Source of the DNA: Bacteroidales bacterium
GTDB lineage: Bacteria; Bacteroidota; Bacteroidia; Bacteroidales; UBA932
Reading direction: 5' to 3'
DNA length: 64,000 nucleotides
Assembly (NCBI GenBank): GCA_011620605.1
Contig: WOYW01000016.1
Coordinates: forward strand, 496,001 to 560,000
The notes under the pieces are model-generated. The model was not told the DNA's origin and searched no databases. It saw only the letters and a program-made list of their open reading frames with translations. The position numbers were made by a program, and so were the translations under genes. How positions within the stretch are numbered: the first letter of the stretch is position 1; the number at the start of each line of letters is the position of its first letter. Shown here piece by piece: positions 8,443 to 18,185 of the stretch.

Positions 8443-9762
8443 ATGAAAAAACTGATAGAAACCATACAAAACATTTTCAAGATTGAAGAACTGCGCAAGC
8501 GGATCATATACACAATATTGCTTCTGCTGATCTACCGGCTGGGCAGCTTTGTTGTTCTGCCAGGGATAGATCCCATGCAGTTGAGCAATTTGCAGGCACA
8601 GGCTTCAGGAGGTCTGGTTGGATTGTTGAACATGTTTTCGGGCGGAGCGTTCGGAAATGCCTCCATTTTTGCTTTGGGGGTTATGCCTTACATTTCTGCT
8701 TCCATCGTGATCCAGCTTCTGGGTATTATGATTCCCTATTTCCAAAGGATGCAGAGGGAAGGAGAAAGCGGTCGCCGGAAAATGAACCAGTGGACCCGTT
8801 ACCTGACCATCCTGATCCTGGCATTGCAGGGGCCTGCCTATCTGACCAATCTGCATGCACAGCTTCCGGAAACGGCATTTCTGCTGAGTGGATTTTCGTT
8901 CAACCTTTTTGCCACGGTAGTGCTCATTGGAGGAACCATGTTTATTATGTGGCTGGGTGAGAGGATTACCGATCGAGGACTGGGGAACGGTATTTCCCTG
9001 ATCATTATGGTAGGGATCGTAGCCCGTCTGCCTTTTGCTTTCGTGGCAGAGGCGGGGGGTCGCTGGTCTCAGTCATCCGGAGGCATACTGATGCTGGTTA
9101 TTGAACTGGTAGTATTATTCTTTATCTTTGTAGCTTCCATTGCTTTGGTACAGGGCGTCCGTAAGATCCCGGTACAATATGCCAAACGAATAGTAGGCAA
9201 TAAGCAATACGGAGGGGTACGTCAGTACATCCCCTTAAAGATCAATGCAGCAGGGGTTATGCCTATCATTTTTGCACAGGCCCTGATGTTGTTTCCCATG
9301 ATCTTTGCCAGCTTTGATGCCACACGCGGTTTTGCGGCGGTAATGAGCAATATGCAGGGATTTTGGTATAATTTTGTGTTTTTCATACTGGTGGTTGCCT
9401 TTACGTATTTTTATACAGCTGTTACGGTCAATCCCACCAATATGGCAGACGATATGAAGAAGAACGGCGGTTTTATTCCCGGTGTAAAACCCGGAAAGAA
9501 AACGGCTGAGTATATTGACAATATTATGTCCCGTATCACACTGCCCGGTTCAATATTTTTGGGACTTGTGGCAATCATGCCCGTTTTTGCGCAGATGATA
9601 GGGGTTAATATGCAGTTTGCCCAGTTTTACGGCGGGACCTCGCTGCTGATCCTGGTTGGTGTCATACTGGACACCCTGCAACAGATAGAGAGTCATCTTT
9701 TAATGCGTCACTACGACGGGTTAATGAAGACAGGAAGGCTGAAAGGCCGTTCCAATATGTAG
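8443..9762 (+). CDS. secY: Preprotein translocase subunit SecY
   Basis: 439 residues with about ten membrane helices. The N-terminal amphipathic region IFKIEELRKRIIYTILLLLI, the plug-region sequence GLVGLLNMFSGGAFGNASIF and the cytoplasmic loop with QYAKRIVGNKQYGG are the SecY hallmarks. It forms the protein-conducting channel of the inner membrane with SecE and SecG, which are not encoded here. Its place between rplO and map is the standard bacterial arrangement and ties channel supply to ribosome supply. Confidence 0.98.
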   Translation: MKKLIETIQNIFKIEELRKRIIYTILLLLIYRLGSFVVLPGIDPMQLSNLQAQASGGLVGLLNMFSGGAFGNASIFALGVMPYISASIVIQLLGIMIPYFQRMQREGESGRRKMNQWTRYLTILILALQGPAYLTNLHAQLPETAFLLSGFSFNLFATVVLIGGTMFIMWLGERITDRGLGNGISLIIMVGIVARLPFAFVAEAGGRWSQSSGGILMLVIELVVLFFIFVASIALVQGVRKIPVQYAKRIVGNKQYGGVRQYIPLKINAAGVMPIIFAQALMLFPMIFASFDATRGFAAVMSNMQGFWYNFVFFILVVAFTYFYTAVTVNPTNMADDMKKNGGFIPGVKPGKKTAEYIDNIMSRITLPGSIFLGLVAIMPVFAQMIGVNMQFAQFYGGTSLLILVGVILDTLQQIESHLLMRHYDGLMKTGRLKGRSNM

Positions 9763-9786
9763 AGATTTTTAATTGTTCTTTGTTTA

Positions 9787-10557
9787 ATGATTATTACGAA
9801 AACCGAAGAAGAGATCGCGCTTATGCGCGAAAACGGAATGTTGGTATCCAAAACACTTGCGGAAGTAGGAAAGCATATTGCCCCCGGGGTGACCACCGAC
9901 CATCTTAATGCAATTGCCGAGACTTTCATACGTGACCATGGAGCAGTTCCGGCGTTTCTCGGATATAACGGTTTTCCTTTTACCCTATGTGTTTCTGTTA
10001 ATTCAGTAGTGGTCCACGGGTTTCCCGGTGATTACAGTCTGAAGGAAGGAGACATTGTTTCTGTGGATTGCGGGGCAAAGTATAAGGGGTTTTTTGGGGA
10101 CTCGGCCTACACTTTTGGCGTAGGACAGGTTTCCCAAGCGGCTGAACTGCTTATGCGCACCACCCGGGAGTCACTTTTCAGGGGAATAGAAAAAGCCGTT
10201 GCCGGTAATCGTGTTGGCGATATCGGCGCTGCTGTTCAGACTTATGTGGAAGAACGCGGATTTTCAGTGGTAAGAGAGATGGTAGGTCATGGTATAGGCC
10301 GGCACCTTCACGAAAAGCCCGATGTGCCGAATTACGGCAGGCCCGGTCAGGGCAAACATCTGGAAGAAGGAATGGTAATGTGTATAGAACCCATGATCAA
10401 CCAGGGAGGAAGAGGTGTATACCTGGAAAGAGACGGTTGGACACTCAGAACGGCAGACAACAGGAATTCGGCCCATTACGAACTGACGGTAGTCATACGT
10501 AAAAACAAGGCGGAACTTCTGTCAACATTTGCCTTCATTGAAGGCGAAACCATATAA
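9787..10557 (+). CDS. map: Methionine aminopeptidase type I
   Basis: 256 residues, type I without an N-terminal zinc-finger extension. The dimetal ligands are visible: [19 protein letters not shown] carries both aspartates, [12 protein letters not shown] the histidine, and IEPMINQGG and YELTV the two glutamates. It removes the initiator methionine from nascent proteins. It starts 24 bases after secY and lies 29 bases before infA. Confidence 0.97.
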   Translation: MIITKTEEEIALMRENGMLVSKTLAEVGKHIAPGVTTDHLNAIAETFIRDHGAVPAFLGYNGFPFTLCVSVNSVVVHGFPGDYSLKEGDIVSVDCGAKYKGFFGDSAYTFGVGQVSQAAELLMRTTRESLFRGIEKAVAGNRVGDIGAAVQTYVEERGFSVVREMVGHGIGRHLHEKPDVPNYGRPGQGKHLEEGMVMCIEPMINQGGRGVYLERDGWTLRTADNRNSAHYELTVVIRKNKAELLSTFAFIEGETI

Positions 10558-10586
10558 AAGAAAGAGATTATAAAGGATTAACAAAA

Positions 10587-10805
10587 ATGCCCAAACAATC
10601 TGCAATTGAAAAAGAAGGTGTAATTATTGAAGCATTGTCCAATGCCATGTTCCGCGTAGAGCTTGATAACGGACATGTAATAATTGCGCACATTTCGGGA
10701 AAGATGAGGATGCACTACATCCGTATATTGCCCGGCGACAGGGTTCGGGTGGAAATGTCTCCCTATGATCTTACTAAAGGTCGCATAACCTTTAGGTATA
10801 AGTAA
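10587..10805 (+). CDS. infA: Translation initiation factor IF-1
   Basis: 72 residues, the universal length. A single OB fold is shown by [20 protein letters not shown], the [19 protein letters not shown] block and [14 protein letters not shown]-1 occupies the A site during initiation and assists IF-2 and IF-3. It sits between map and rpmJ as in most bacteria. Confidence 0.98.
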   Translation: MPKQSAIEKEGVIIEALSNAMFRVELDNGHVIIAHISGKMRMHYIRILPGDRVRVEMSPYDLTKGRITFRYK

Positions 10806-10826
10806 TTATGTATAAAAATTACTACA

Positions 10827-10943
10827 ATGAAAGTAAAAGCATCCGTTAAAAAGCGCAGTGAAGATTGTAAAATCGTAAGACGTAAAGGACGTTTGTATGT
10901 GATCTGCAAAAAGAACCCCAAGTTCAAAATGCGCCAGGGATAA
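10827..10943 (+). CDS. rpmJ: 50S ribosomal protein L36 (zinc-free variant)
   Basis: 38 residues: [20 protein letters not shown] through [10 protein letters not shown]36 normally folds around zinc held by Cys11, Cys14, Cys27 and His32/33. Here position 11 is serine and the histidine position is phenylalanine or lysine, leaving only two cysteines, so it is a zinc-independent form. It binds 23S rRNA late in assembly. It lies 21 bases after infA and 31 before rpsM, the standard order. Confidence 0.95.
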   Translation: MKVKASVKKRSEDCKIVRRKGRLYVICKKNPKFKMRQG

Positions 10944-10974
10944 AAACCAGTAAAATCAAAAAGTATAATAAATT

Positions 10975-11352
10975 ATGGCACGTATAGCCGGAGTTGACTT
11001 ACCCAATAACAAACGCGGAGAAATAGGACTGACCTATATCTACGGGATCGGTCGCAGCTCTGCCCAGGACATTCTGAGTAAAGCGGGGATCGATTTTGAC
11101 ACAAAAGTGAAAGACTGGAATGACGATCAGATTGCAGCCATCCGTTCACTGATTACGGAAGAATACAAAATTGAAGGAGAACTTCGTTCTTCCATACAAA
11201 TAAATATCAAAAGGTTGATGGATATCGGTTGCTACAGAGGCATCCGTCATCGTATAGGATTGCCGGTACGCGGTCAGACCACCAAAAACAATGCACGTAC
11301 CCGTAAAGGACGTAAGAAAACGGTGGCCAACAAGAAGAAAGCAACCAAATAA
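10975..11352 (+). CDS. rpsM: 30S ribosomal protein S13
   Basis: 125 residues. The helix-two-turn-helix region ([20 protein letters not shown]) and the C-terminal [20 protein letters not shown] stretch define S13. The basic tail reaches P-site tRNA, and the protein bridges to L5 of the large subunit. rpsK follows 11 bases downstream. Confidence 0.98.
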   Translation: MARIAGVDLPNNKRGEIGLTYIYGIGRSSAQDILSKAGIDFDTKVKDWNDDQIAAIRSLITEEYKIEGELRSSIQINIKRLMDIGCYRGIRHRIGLPVRGQTTKNNARTRKGRKKTVANKKKATK

Positions 11353-11363
11353 CAACTGAGATT

Positions 11364-11756
11364 ATGGCAAAAAAATCAAATACTTCCAATAAGAAGAAAG
11401 TGGTCAAAGTGGATGCTTACGGACAAGCCCACATTTCTTCGACATTCAACAATGTGATCGTGACCCTGGCTAACAGCGAAGGGCAGGTAATCAGTTGGTC
11501 TTCCGCCGGAAAAATGGGTTTCCGGGGTTCCAAGAAAAACACTCCTTACGCTGCCCAGACAGCTGCCTCCGACTGTGCCAAGGTTGCTTACGACCTGGGA
11601 TTACGCAAGGTAAAGGCATACGTCAAAGGACCAGGCTCGGGCCGGGAGTCTGCCATTCGTACGATCCACGGAGCCGGTATTGAAATTACGGAAATTGTAG
11701 ATGTAACCCCTCTTCCGCATAACGGATGCCGTCCCAAAGGACGTCGCAGGGTATAA
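11364..11756 (+). CDS. rpsK: 30S ribosomal protein S11
   Basis: 130 residues. After a Lys-rich start the S11 core reads [39 protein letters not shown] and [16 protein letters not shown] at the end. S11 forms part of the platform and the mRNA exit channel. The TPxPHNGCRP end is the standard C-terminus, so the gene is complete. Confidence 0.98.
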   Translation: MAKKSNTSNKKKVVKVDAYGQAHISSTFNNVIVTLANSEGQVISWSSAGKMGFRGSKKNTPYAAQTAASDCAKVAYDLGLRKVKAYVKGPGSGRESAIRTIHGAGIEITEIVDVTPLPHNGCRPKGRRRV

Positions 11757-11781
11757 TTGTTGATCAAAAAAAAGAAAGAAG

Positions 11782-12387
11782 ATGGCAAGATATACAGGCC
11801 CAAAAACAAAAATAGCCCGTAAATTCGGAGAACCGATTTACGGTCCTGATAAAAACTACGAACGTAAGAATTATCCTCCCGGACAACACGGGATGATGAA
11901 AAAGCGTAAAAAAACGTCTGAATACGGAATTCAGCTGAAAGAAAAACAAAAAGTAAAATATACTTACGGTATTCTGGAGCGTCAGTTCCACAACCTGTTC
12001 AAAAAGGCTTCTTCCATGAAAGGCCGTAAAGGTGAAAACCTTTTGCTTTTGCTGGAAAGCCGCTTGGACAACATAGTATTCCGTATGGGAATAGCTCCTT
12101 CCAGACCGGCAGCCCGCCAATTGGTCACTCACCGTCATATTACGGTGGACGGGAAAGTATGCAACATACCTTCTGCCCTTGTCCGTCCAGGTGCCATAGT
12201 AGCTGTCAGGGAACGTTCAAAGAACCTGGAAGTTATTCAGGAGAACATCTCCCGTTCTGTAAGCAAATATCCCTGGATAGAATGGGATGCCGCCTCCGTT
12301 TCCGGTAAGTTTTTGAACTTCCCCGACAGGACTGAGATCCCTGAAACTATCAATGAGCAATTAATCGTGGAGTTGTACTCCAAGTAA
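11782..12387 (+). CDS. rpsD: 30S ribosomal protein S4 (zinc-free type)
   Basis: 201 residues. The N-terminus [19 protein letters not shown] lacks the four-cysteine zinc knuckle of C-plus S4 proteins. The S4 RNA-binding domain is at [20 protein letters not shown] followed by [12 protein letters not shown]4 initiates 30S assembly and, in many bacteria, represses translation of its own alpha operon. It starts 25 bases after rpsK. Confidence 0.97.
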   Translation: MARYTGPKTKIARKFGEPIYGPDKNYERKNYPPGQHGMMKKRKKTSEYGIQLKEKQKVKYTYGILERQFHNLFKKASSMKGRKGENLLLLLESRLDNIVFRMGIAPSRPAARQLVTHRHITVDGKVCNIPSALVRPGAIVAVRERSKNLEVIQENISRSVSKYPWIEWDAASVSGKFLNFPDRTEIPETINEQLIVELYSK

Positions 12388-12404
12388 CATTTTAAATTTC
12401 TACA

Positions 12405-13427
12405 ATGGCCATTTTAGCATTTCAAAAACCCGATAAAGTAATCATGCTTGAAGCAACCGATACGTTCGGACGTTTTGAGTTCCGTCCCCTGGAACCCGGA
12501 TACGCAACGACTATTGGAAATGCATTGCGCAGAATACTGTTATCCTCATTGGAAGGATACGCACTGACATACGTCAGGATTGACGGTGTGGAACACGAAT
12601 TTGCAACCATCCCCGGCGTGATGGAGAATGTAGTGGATATCATTCTCAATCTGAAACAGGTGCGTTTCAAAAGAATGATCGAAGGCGTGGATGAAGAAAC
12701 GGTCAGGGTGACTGTAAAAGGAAAAGAAGTTTTTACTGCAGGTGAAATTTCAAGGCAGCTTTCTTCTTTCAAGGTACTTAACTCGGACTTTGTAATTTGC
12801 AATATGGATCCTTCAGTTTCTCTTACCATGGAATTGCATATAGGGAAAGGACGGGGCTATGTGCCTGCCGAAGAGAACAGGATAGAAAATGCGCCGTTAG
12901 GGTTAATAGCCATGGATGCCATTTATACTCCTATCAAGAATGTGAATTATTCCATGGATTACTGGCGGGTAGAACAGAAAACCGACTACGAAAAACTGAA
13001 TATAGAGGTGACTACCGACGGGTCCATTCATCCCAAGGATGCTCTGAAAGAAGCCGCCAAGATCCTGATCCATCACTTTATGCTTTTCTCGGATGAGCGT
13101 ATCAGTTTGGAACTTCCCCAGGAAGATGTCAGCACGGAACTGGATGAAGAATCCTTGCGGATGCGTCAGCTTCTGCTCACTAAACTTTCCGATATGGAAC
13201 TTTCCGTGAGAGCACTGAATTGCCTGAAAGCTGCCGAGATCGAAACATTTGCAGAGCTGGTGTCGGTACCCCGTCACGAATTGATGAAATTCCGCAACTT
13301 CGGGAAAAAATCACTGACTGAAATTGATATGCTTATGGAGCGTCTGGATCTCTCTTTTGGAATAGACGTTACCAAGTACAACATTGAAAAGAAAGTAAAG
13401 AAACATGAGACACAGAAAGACAATTAA
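12405..13427 (+). CDS. rpoA: RNA polymerase alpha subunit
   Basis: 340 residues. The N-terminal dimerisation domain contains [20 protein letters not shown]; the C-terminal domain (about 265-330) contains [12 protein letters not shown] and [13 protein letters not shown] for UP-element and activator contacts. Alpha dimerises to start assembly of RNA polymerase. The last 23 bases of the gene overlap rplQ in another frame, so the terminal residues KKHETQKDN are encoded by the same DNA as the start of L17. Confidence 0.98.
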   Translation: MAILAFQKPDKVIMLEATDTFGRFEFRPLEPGYATTIGNALRRILLSSLEGYALTYVRIDGVEHEFATIPGVMENVVDIILNLKQVRFKRMIEGVDEETVRVTVKGKEVFTAGEISRQLSSFKVLNSDFVICNMDPSVSLTMELHIGKGRGYVPAEENRIENAPLGLIAMDAIYTPIKNVNYSMDYWRVEQKTDYEKLNIEVTTDGSIHPKDALKEAAKILIHHFMLFSDERISLELPQEDVSTELDEESLRMRQLLLTKLSDMELSVRALNCLKAAEIETFAELVSVPRHELMKFRNFGKKSLTEIDMLMERLDLSFGIDVTKYNIEKKVKKHETQKDN

Positions 13428-13929
13428 TCACCTGGGACGTAAAACCGCTCACCGGAAGGCTATGTTGGCCAATATGGCTTCGTCCCTCATACTTCATAAG
13501 CGCATAGAAACTACGGTAGCAAAAGCCAAAGCATTGCGCATGTACGTGGAACCGCTTATTACCAAGTCCAAACTGGATACGACCCATTCACGTCGTACCG
13601 TATTTTCCTACCTGAAAGACAAAGATGCAGTGAGCGAACTTTTCCGCGTGGTAGCTCCCAAGATCGCAGATCGGCCCGGAGGCTATACCCGTATTTTGAA
13701 AACCGGATTTCGTGCAGGTGATGCAGCCGATATGGCCATGATAGAACTGGTTGACTTTAACGAAACAGCACTTGCCGGATCAACCAAAAAGGAAGTCAAG
13801 AAAACCACACGCCGCGGCCGTTCAAAAACTGCCAAAGCAAAAACCGAAACCCCGGTAGAGGAAAAGGTTGAAGAAACCGTGACGGAAGAAAAAATAGAAG
13901 AAATTTCTGCCAAACCCGAAAAGGAGTAA
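13405..13929 (+). CDS. rplQ: 50S ribosomal protein L17 with acidic/lysine-rich tail
   Basis: 174 residues; the core ([20 protein letters not shown] to about residue 120) is standard L17 with [20 protein letters not shown]. Residues from about 125 are a low-complexity Lys/Glu/Thr-rich extension seen in other Bacteroidota. The start lies inside rpoA, a 23-base overlap that makes the downstream gene dependent on rpoA translation. It is the last gene of the cluster, before a strong terminator. Confidence 0.96.
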   Translation: MRHRKTINHLGRKTAHRKAMLANMASSLILHKRIETTVAKAKALRMYVEPLITKSKLDTTHSRRTVFSYLKDKDAVSELFRVVAPKIADRPGGYTRILKTGFRAGDAADMAMIELVDFNETALAGSTKKEVKKTTRRGRSKTAKAKTETPVEEKVEETVTEEKIEEISAKPEKE

Positions 13930-13944
13930 GCGGATTTACAGAAA

Positions 13945-13980
13945 ATGTTCCCGGGAAATTTTTCCGGGAACATTTTTTTT
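13945..13980 (+). terminator. Rho-independent terminator of the ribosomal operon
   Basis: ATGTTCCCGG at 13945-13954 pairs with CCGGGAACAT at 13964-13973 (10 bp stem, 9-base loop), followed by a run of seven Ts. It ends the rplP-rplQ transcript. Confidence 0.92.
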
Positions 13981-13993
13981 ATGCAGGAAGACC

Positions 13994-14001
13994 TATCTTT
14001 G
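13994..14001 (+). promoter_or_regulatory. -7 element of tgt, leaderless arrangement
   Basis: TATCTTTG ends 4 bases before ATG 14006, so transcription should begin at or within a few bases of the start codon. Confidence 0.7.
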
Positions 14002-14005
14002 TAAG

Positions 14006-15136
14006 ATGAATTTCACTGTAGTGAATAGTGATCGGGAGAGCGCCGCACGAACCGGTAAGATCAAGACGGATCACGGAGAGATCAATACGCCTGTTTTCAT
14101 ACCGGTAGGGACCCTTGCTACGGTGAAAGGTCTTTTTCACAAAGAACTGACAGAAGACGCCAAGGCCCAGATCATCCTGGGCAATACATATCATTTATAC
14201 CTGCGTCCGGGCACGGATATCATTCAAAAAGCAGGAGGACTGCATAAGTTCAGCAGTTGGAATAAGCCTGTTTTAACCGACAGCGGCGGGTACCAGGTTT
14301 TTTCTCTTGCCGCAAAACGTAAGCTTACTCCGGAAGGGTATTACTTTCAATCTCATATTGACGGGTCCAGGCATTTTTTTTCACCGGAAAAGGTAGTGGA
14401 CATTCAGCGAATAATTGGCGCTGATATCACAATGGCGCTTGATGAATGTACTCCCGGAGATGCCACATACGAATACGCCCGCGATTCATTGAAATTAACA
14501 CAGCAATGGCTGGAAAGGGGATTGGCACATTTTCGCCTGTCCCGGAGCCTGTACGGATATGAACAGACTTTTTTCCCCATTGTGCAGGGATGCACGTATC
14601 CCGACTTACGCAAACAGGCAGCAGAACATGCCGCCTCCCTTGACGCTGAAGGATATGCCATTGGAGGTCTTTCCGTGGGGGAACCGGCAGAGGTAATGTA
14701 TCAGATGATAGAAACGGTTCACCCGTACCTGCCTGAAGACAAACCCCGTTATTTAATGGGTGTGGGTACACCGGCCAACATTCTGGAAGGAATCGCCCGG
14801 GGAATAGATATGTTCGATTGTGTGATGCCTACAAGAAACGGCAGGAACGGGATGTTATTTACCCGGGAAGGAATAGTGAATATTAAAAACAAAAAATGGG
14901 CCGATGATCTTTCACCTGTCGATGCGCAGGGAACATCTTTTGTAGACGGCACTTATTCCCGGGCTTATCTGCGGCATTTGTTTACCGCAAGGGAAATGCT
15001 GGCCTCCCAGATAGCCAGCCTGCACAATCTGGCGTTTTATTTGCAGCTGGTTAAGGAGGCTGCGGATCATATTGAAAACGGGGATTTCACTCCCTGGAAG
15101 AAACAAATGATTAAACGTTTGGAGACCAGGCTATAA
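14006..15136 (+). CDS. tgt: tRNA-guanine transglycosylase lacking the zinc cysteines
   Basis: 376 residues. It exchanges guanine-34 for a queuosine precursor in GUN-anticodon tRNAs. The general acid/base site LTDSGGYQVFSL (Asp92) and the nucleophile in GIDMFDCVMPTRNGRNG (Asp271) are present, as is the ligand loop GGLSVGEP. The usual zinc site CxCxxC, expected near residues 306-315, reads DAQGTSFVDG, with only the distal histidine (His340, SLHNLAFY) kept. The fold is therefore probably maintained without zinc. The stop codon overlaps the start of the lptG-like gene (TAATG). Confidence 0.95.
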   Translation: MNFTVVNSDRESAARTGKIKTDHGEINTPVFIPVGTLATVKGLFHKELTEDAKAQIILGNTYHLYLRPGTDIIQKAGGLHKFSSWNKPVLTDSGGYQVFSLAAKRKLTPEGYYFQSHIDGSRHFFSPEKVVDIQRIIGADITMALDECTPGDATYEYARDSLKLTQQWLERGLAHFRLSRSLYGYEQTFFPIVQGCTYPDLRKQAAEHAASLDAEGYAIGGLSVGEPAEVMYQMIETVHPYLPEDKPRYLMGVGTPANILEGIARGIDMFDCVMPTRNGRNGMLFTREGIVNIKNKKWADDLSPVDAQGTSFVDGTYSRAYLRHLFTAREMLASQIASLHNLAFYLQLVKEAADHIENGDFTPWKKQMIKRLETRL

Positions 15137-16251
15137 TGCGAAGAAACAAAATTAACAAACGACCTTACAATTTCCATATAACCACGCTTGACTGGTATAT
15201 AATCAGGAAATTTATTGGCACTTATTTTTTTGCTATTCTCATTATTATTGGCATCGTTATCATTTTTGATATCAGTGAAAAAATTGACGATTTTGTTGAT
15301 AAAGAAGCTCCTCTGCGTGCGGTGGTGGTGGATTATTACATGAATTTCATTCCTTATTTCATGAATATGTTTTCCCCGCTGTTCGTATTTATTTCAGTGA
15401 TCTTCTTTACTTCCAAAATGGCCGGACACAGCGAGATTATTGCCATGCTCAGCGGCGGGATCAGCTTCAACAGGATCATGTATCCCTATTTTTTGTCGGC
15501 TTTGTTTATTGCATTATTGTCACTGGCTTTAAACTGGTTTGTCATACCTCCTGCCAACAAAAACCGTCTGGCCTTTGAAGAGCATTACCTGAAAACAAGA
15601 ACGGAATACAACCGCAATATCCACTACCAGGTGGAACCCGATACGTACGTTTATATAGAATCGTATAATACCTGGAACAATACGGCCATTCGTTTTACCC
15701 TGGAATCATTCAGGGGGAATGAGCTGTTTTCAAAACTTTCTGCGGAAACAGCCCGCTGGGATTCCACTTCCGGGAAATGGCACCTTAATGATTACAACAT
15801 CCGTCGTTTCTCAGACACAGCCCATAAAGTAACCTGGGGCAGGCAGCTGGACACACTGGTTGATATCACGGGAGCGGATCTTGTCCGCCGAAAAGAGTCG
15901 GTGGAGCAATTTAACCTCATTCAGCTGAACCGCTTTATTGAAACCCTTCGAATGAGGGGCGATACAAATATAAAATTTGCCCTCATTCAGAAGAATTCAA
16001 GACTGGCCATTCCTTTTTCCTCGTTTATACTTACGATCATGGGAGTGGCTTTGTCATCCCGGAAAAGAAGGGGCGGAACAGGTCTGAATATTGGGATAGG
16101 GATCGCATTGAGCTTTTCCTATATTCTTTTCCTCAGATTTTCGGAAATGTTCGTACATGCAGACTTGTTGCCGCCTGCCATAGCGCTGTGGATCCCAAAT
16201 ATTATGTATGCGTTGATAGCATTTGTATTGTACTGTTTGGCACCTAAATAA
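15136..16251 (+). CDS. lptG: LptF/LptG-family lipopolysaccharide export permease
   Basis: 371 residues of the YjgP/YjgQ family: the N-terminal helix after YIIRKFIGTYFF, two more helices to about residue 130, a periplasmic jelly-roll domain (about 150-270), then three C-terminal helices with IPFSSFILTIMGVALSSRKR. With LptB it extracts lipopolysaccharide from the inner membrane. It is translationally coupled to tgt. A second family member lies at 25863-27320. Calling this one LptG rather than LptF rests on length only. Confidence 0.85.
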   Translation: MRRNKINKRPYNFHITTLDWYIIRKFIGTYFFAILIIIGIVIIFDISEKIDDFVDKEAPLRAVVVDYYMNFIPYFMNMFSPLFVFISVIFFTSKMAGHSEIIAMLSGGISFNRIMYPYFLSALFIALLSLALNWFVIPPANKNRLAFEEHYLKTRTEYNRNIHYQVEPDTYVYIESYNTWNNTAIRFTLESFRGNELFSKLSAETARWDSTSGKWHLNDYNIRRFSDTAHKVTWGRQLDTLVDITGADLVRRKESVEQFNLIQLNRFIETLRMRGDTNIKFALIQKNSRLAIPFSSFILTIMGVALSSRKRRGGTGLNIGIGIALSFSYILFLRFSEMFVHADLLPPAIALWIPNIMYALIAFVLYCLAPK

Positions 16252-16273
16252 GGATACAAAACCTGACATCTAT

Positions 16274-17230
16274 ATGAGCAAAACTATTTTAATTGTCGGA
16301 GCCGGAGGGCAGATAGGGACGGAACTGATTCCGCATATGCAATCGCTTTACGGCGAAGATCATGTAATTGCTGCTGAATTGCGTCCCGAGGTTTGTGAGA
16401 AATTATCGGGAAACGTTCGCGTTGAGTGTTTAAATGCACTGGACACCCGGGCGTATGCTGATGTGATGAAAAAATACAGGCCGGACTGGATCTTCAACCT
16501 GGTGGCTGTACTCTCGGCTACAGGTGAAAAAAATCCCCAGACTGCCTGGCATGTCAATATGGGGGCATTGCTTAACAGCCTGGAACTTGCCAGGGAATAC
16601 CGGTGTGGTGTTTTCACTCCCAGTTCCATAGGGGCTTTCGGCAGTAATACTCCTTCAAACGGAACGCCTCAGGATACTGTAATGAGACCAAATACCATAT
16701 ACGGTGTATGTAAAGTATCCGGAGAACTACTGTCGGATTATTATTGGTCGAGATTTGGCGTAGACACACGCAGTGTTCGTTTCCCGGGCATCATATCTCA
16801 CGGGACATTGCCCGGAGGAGGTACGACAGATTATGCCGTAGAGATATTTTACGCGGCCGTAAAGGGCACATCCTACACATGCCCCATTCCTCATAACTCT
16901 TATATGGATATGATGTATATGCCGGATGCCCTGCAGGCATGCAGCACTTTGATTGAGGCAGACCCGTCACGGCTGGTGCACCGGAACAGTTTTAATATTA
17001 CAGCCATGAGTTTTTGCCCCAGGGAGCTTTACGAGCTCATCCGGCGTCGTGTCCCTGATTTTCAGATGAACTACGCGGTAGATCCGGTCAAGCAGGCCAT
17101 TGCCGATTCCTGGCCGAATTATATGGACGATTCCTGTGCGCGTGAAGAATGGGGCTGGAAGGCCAAATGGGATATTGATGCCATGACAGATGACATGTTG
17201 AAGAATCTGGAAAAGAAATTATTGAAGTAA
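16274..17230 (+). CDS. NAD-dependent L-threonine 3-dehydrogenase-like epimerase/dehydratase
   Basis: 318 residues from ATG 16274. It is an extended short-chain dehydrogenase: the NAD motif VGAGGQIG is near residue 7, the catalytic serine lies in TPSSIGAFG, and YGVCKVSGE carries the YxxxK pair. The combination resembles the epimerase-type threonine dehydrogenase that makes 2-amino-3-ketobutyrate, feeding glycine and acetyl-CoA formation. The CoA ligase partner (kbl) is not adjacent, so substrate specificity is inferred. It follows lptG by 22 bases. Confidence 0.8.
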   Translation: MSKTILIVGAGGQIGTELIPHMQSLYGEDHVIAAELRPEVCEKLSGNVRVECLNALDTRAYADVMKKYRPDWIFNLVAVLSATGEKNPQTAWHVNMGALLNSLELAREYRCGVFTPSSIGAFGSNTPSNGTPQDTVMRPNTIYGVCKVSGELLSDYYWSRFGVDTRSVRFPGIISHGTLPGGGTTDYAVEIFYAAVKGTSYTCPIPHNSYMDMMYMPDALQACSTLIEADPSRLVHRNSFNITAMSFCPRELYELIRRRVPDFQMNYAVDPVKQAIADSWPNYMDDSCAREEWGWKAKWDIDAMTDDMLKNLEKKLLK

Positions 17231-17231
17231 G

Positions 17232-18182
17232 ATGGATTATCTTTTAATCATTGCGGGTTTTGTTCTTTTGACGGGAGGAGCCAATATCCTGATTAACGGG
17301 GCAACCGGGCTGGCTGCAAAATTCAATATTTCTAACCTGGTGATCGGGTTGACAGTGGTTGCCTTCGGAACTTCCGCCCCGGAACTGGTGGTCAACGTGG
17401 TGGCTGCCATTGAAGGCAGCAATGAAATTGCCATAACCAATGTTCTGGGGAGTAATTCAATAAATACATTTGTGATACTCGGCCTTGCGGCCTTGTTTTA
17501 TCCGCTGTTGGCCCAAAGATCAACCATCCGGGTTGAGATCCCGTTAAGTCTTTTTGCCGCCTTAGCCGTACTTGTTCTGGGCAGTGGCATGGTATTGTCC
17601 CCGGTTAAGGGATTGTCGCGTCTGGACGGTTTCTTTCTCCTTGCCTGTTTTGTCGGCTTCCTTCTTTATATTTTTTATCTGGGAAAAAAGGGGAAAGCAC
17701 CTGTGGAAGAAGAAGACTACAAGCCCATGGGCATAGCCAGAGCTGTGCTTTTTGTGTTGGGGGGACTGGCCGGCCTTGGCATTGGGGCCGAGATGATCGT
17801 CCGTTCCGCAGTAAATCTGGCTGTTTCGTGGGGTGTAAGCCAGGCCGTGGTAGGAGTGACTGTTGTGGCCCTGGGAACTTCCCTTCCCGAGTTGGCCACC
17901 TCTGTGGCCGCTGCATATAAAAAAAGCTCCGATATAGCCGTGGGAAACATCTTAGGGTCCAATATATTCAATGTTTTCCTGGTATTGGGGGTAAGTGCCG
18001 TCATACGGCCGCTTCCCATGTATCCGAACCTGATGGCAGATGCAGCCGTAGCTGCTTTGGGGAGCCTGTTATTGTTGCTCTTTGTAGGTATTGGAAAAAA
18101 GCACACACTAAACAGAACACACGGCATACTTTTGCTGATCGTATATGCCGCTTACCTGTCGTGGATCATAGCTACGTTGTAA
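17232..18182 (+). CDS. Calcium/sodium antiporter (CaCA family, YrbG-like)
   Basis: 316 residues with about ten membrane segments in two inverted halves. The two alpha repeats are clear: LTVVAFGTSAPELVVNVVAA followed by ITNVLGSNSIN, and VTVVALGTSLPELATSVAAA followed by VGNILGSNIFN. These form the ion-binding centre of the exchanger. It starts 1 base after the threonine dehydrogenase-like gene and converges with the nucleoside transporter 3 bases beyond its stop. Confidence 0.92.
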   Translation: MDYLLIIAGFVLLTGGANILINGATGLAAKFNISNLVIGLTVVAFGTSAPELVVNVVAAIEGSNEIAITNVLGSNSINTFVILGLAALFYPLLAQRSTIRVEIPLSLFAALAVLVLGSGMVLSPVKGLSRLDGFFLLACFVGFLLYIFYLGKKGKAPVEEEDYKPMGIARAVLFVLGGLAGLGIGAEMIVRSAVNLAVSWGVSQAVVGVTVVALGTSLPELATSVAAAYKKSSDIAVGNILGSNIFNVFLVLGVSAVIRPLPMYPNLMADAAVAALGSLLLLLFVGIGKKHTLNRTHGILLLIVYAAYLSWIIATL

Positions 18183-18185
18183 ATT

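Noticed and set aside
13864..13929. L17 acidic/lysine-rich tail as a frameshift artefact
   Set aside because: Frame, codon use and stop are consistent, and such tails are known in Bacteroidota L17.
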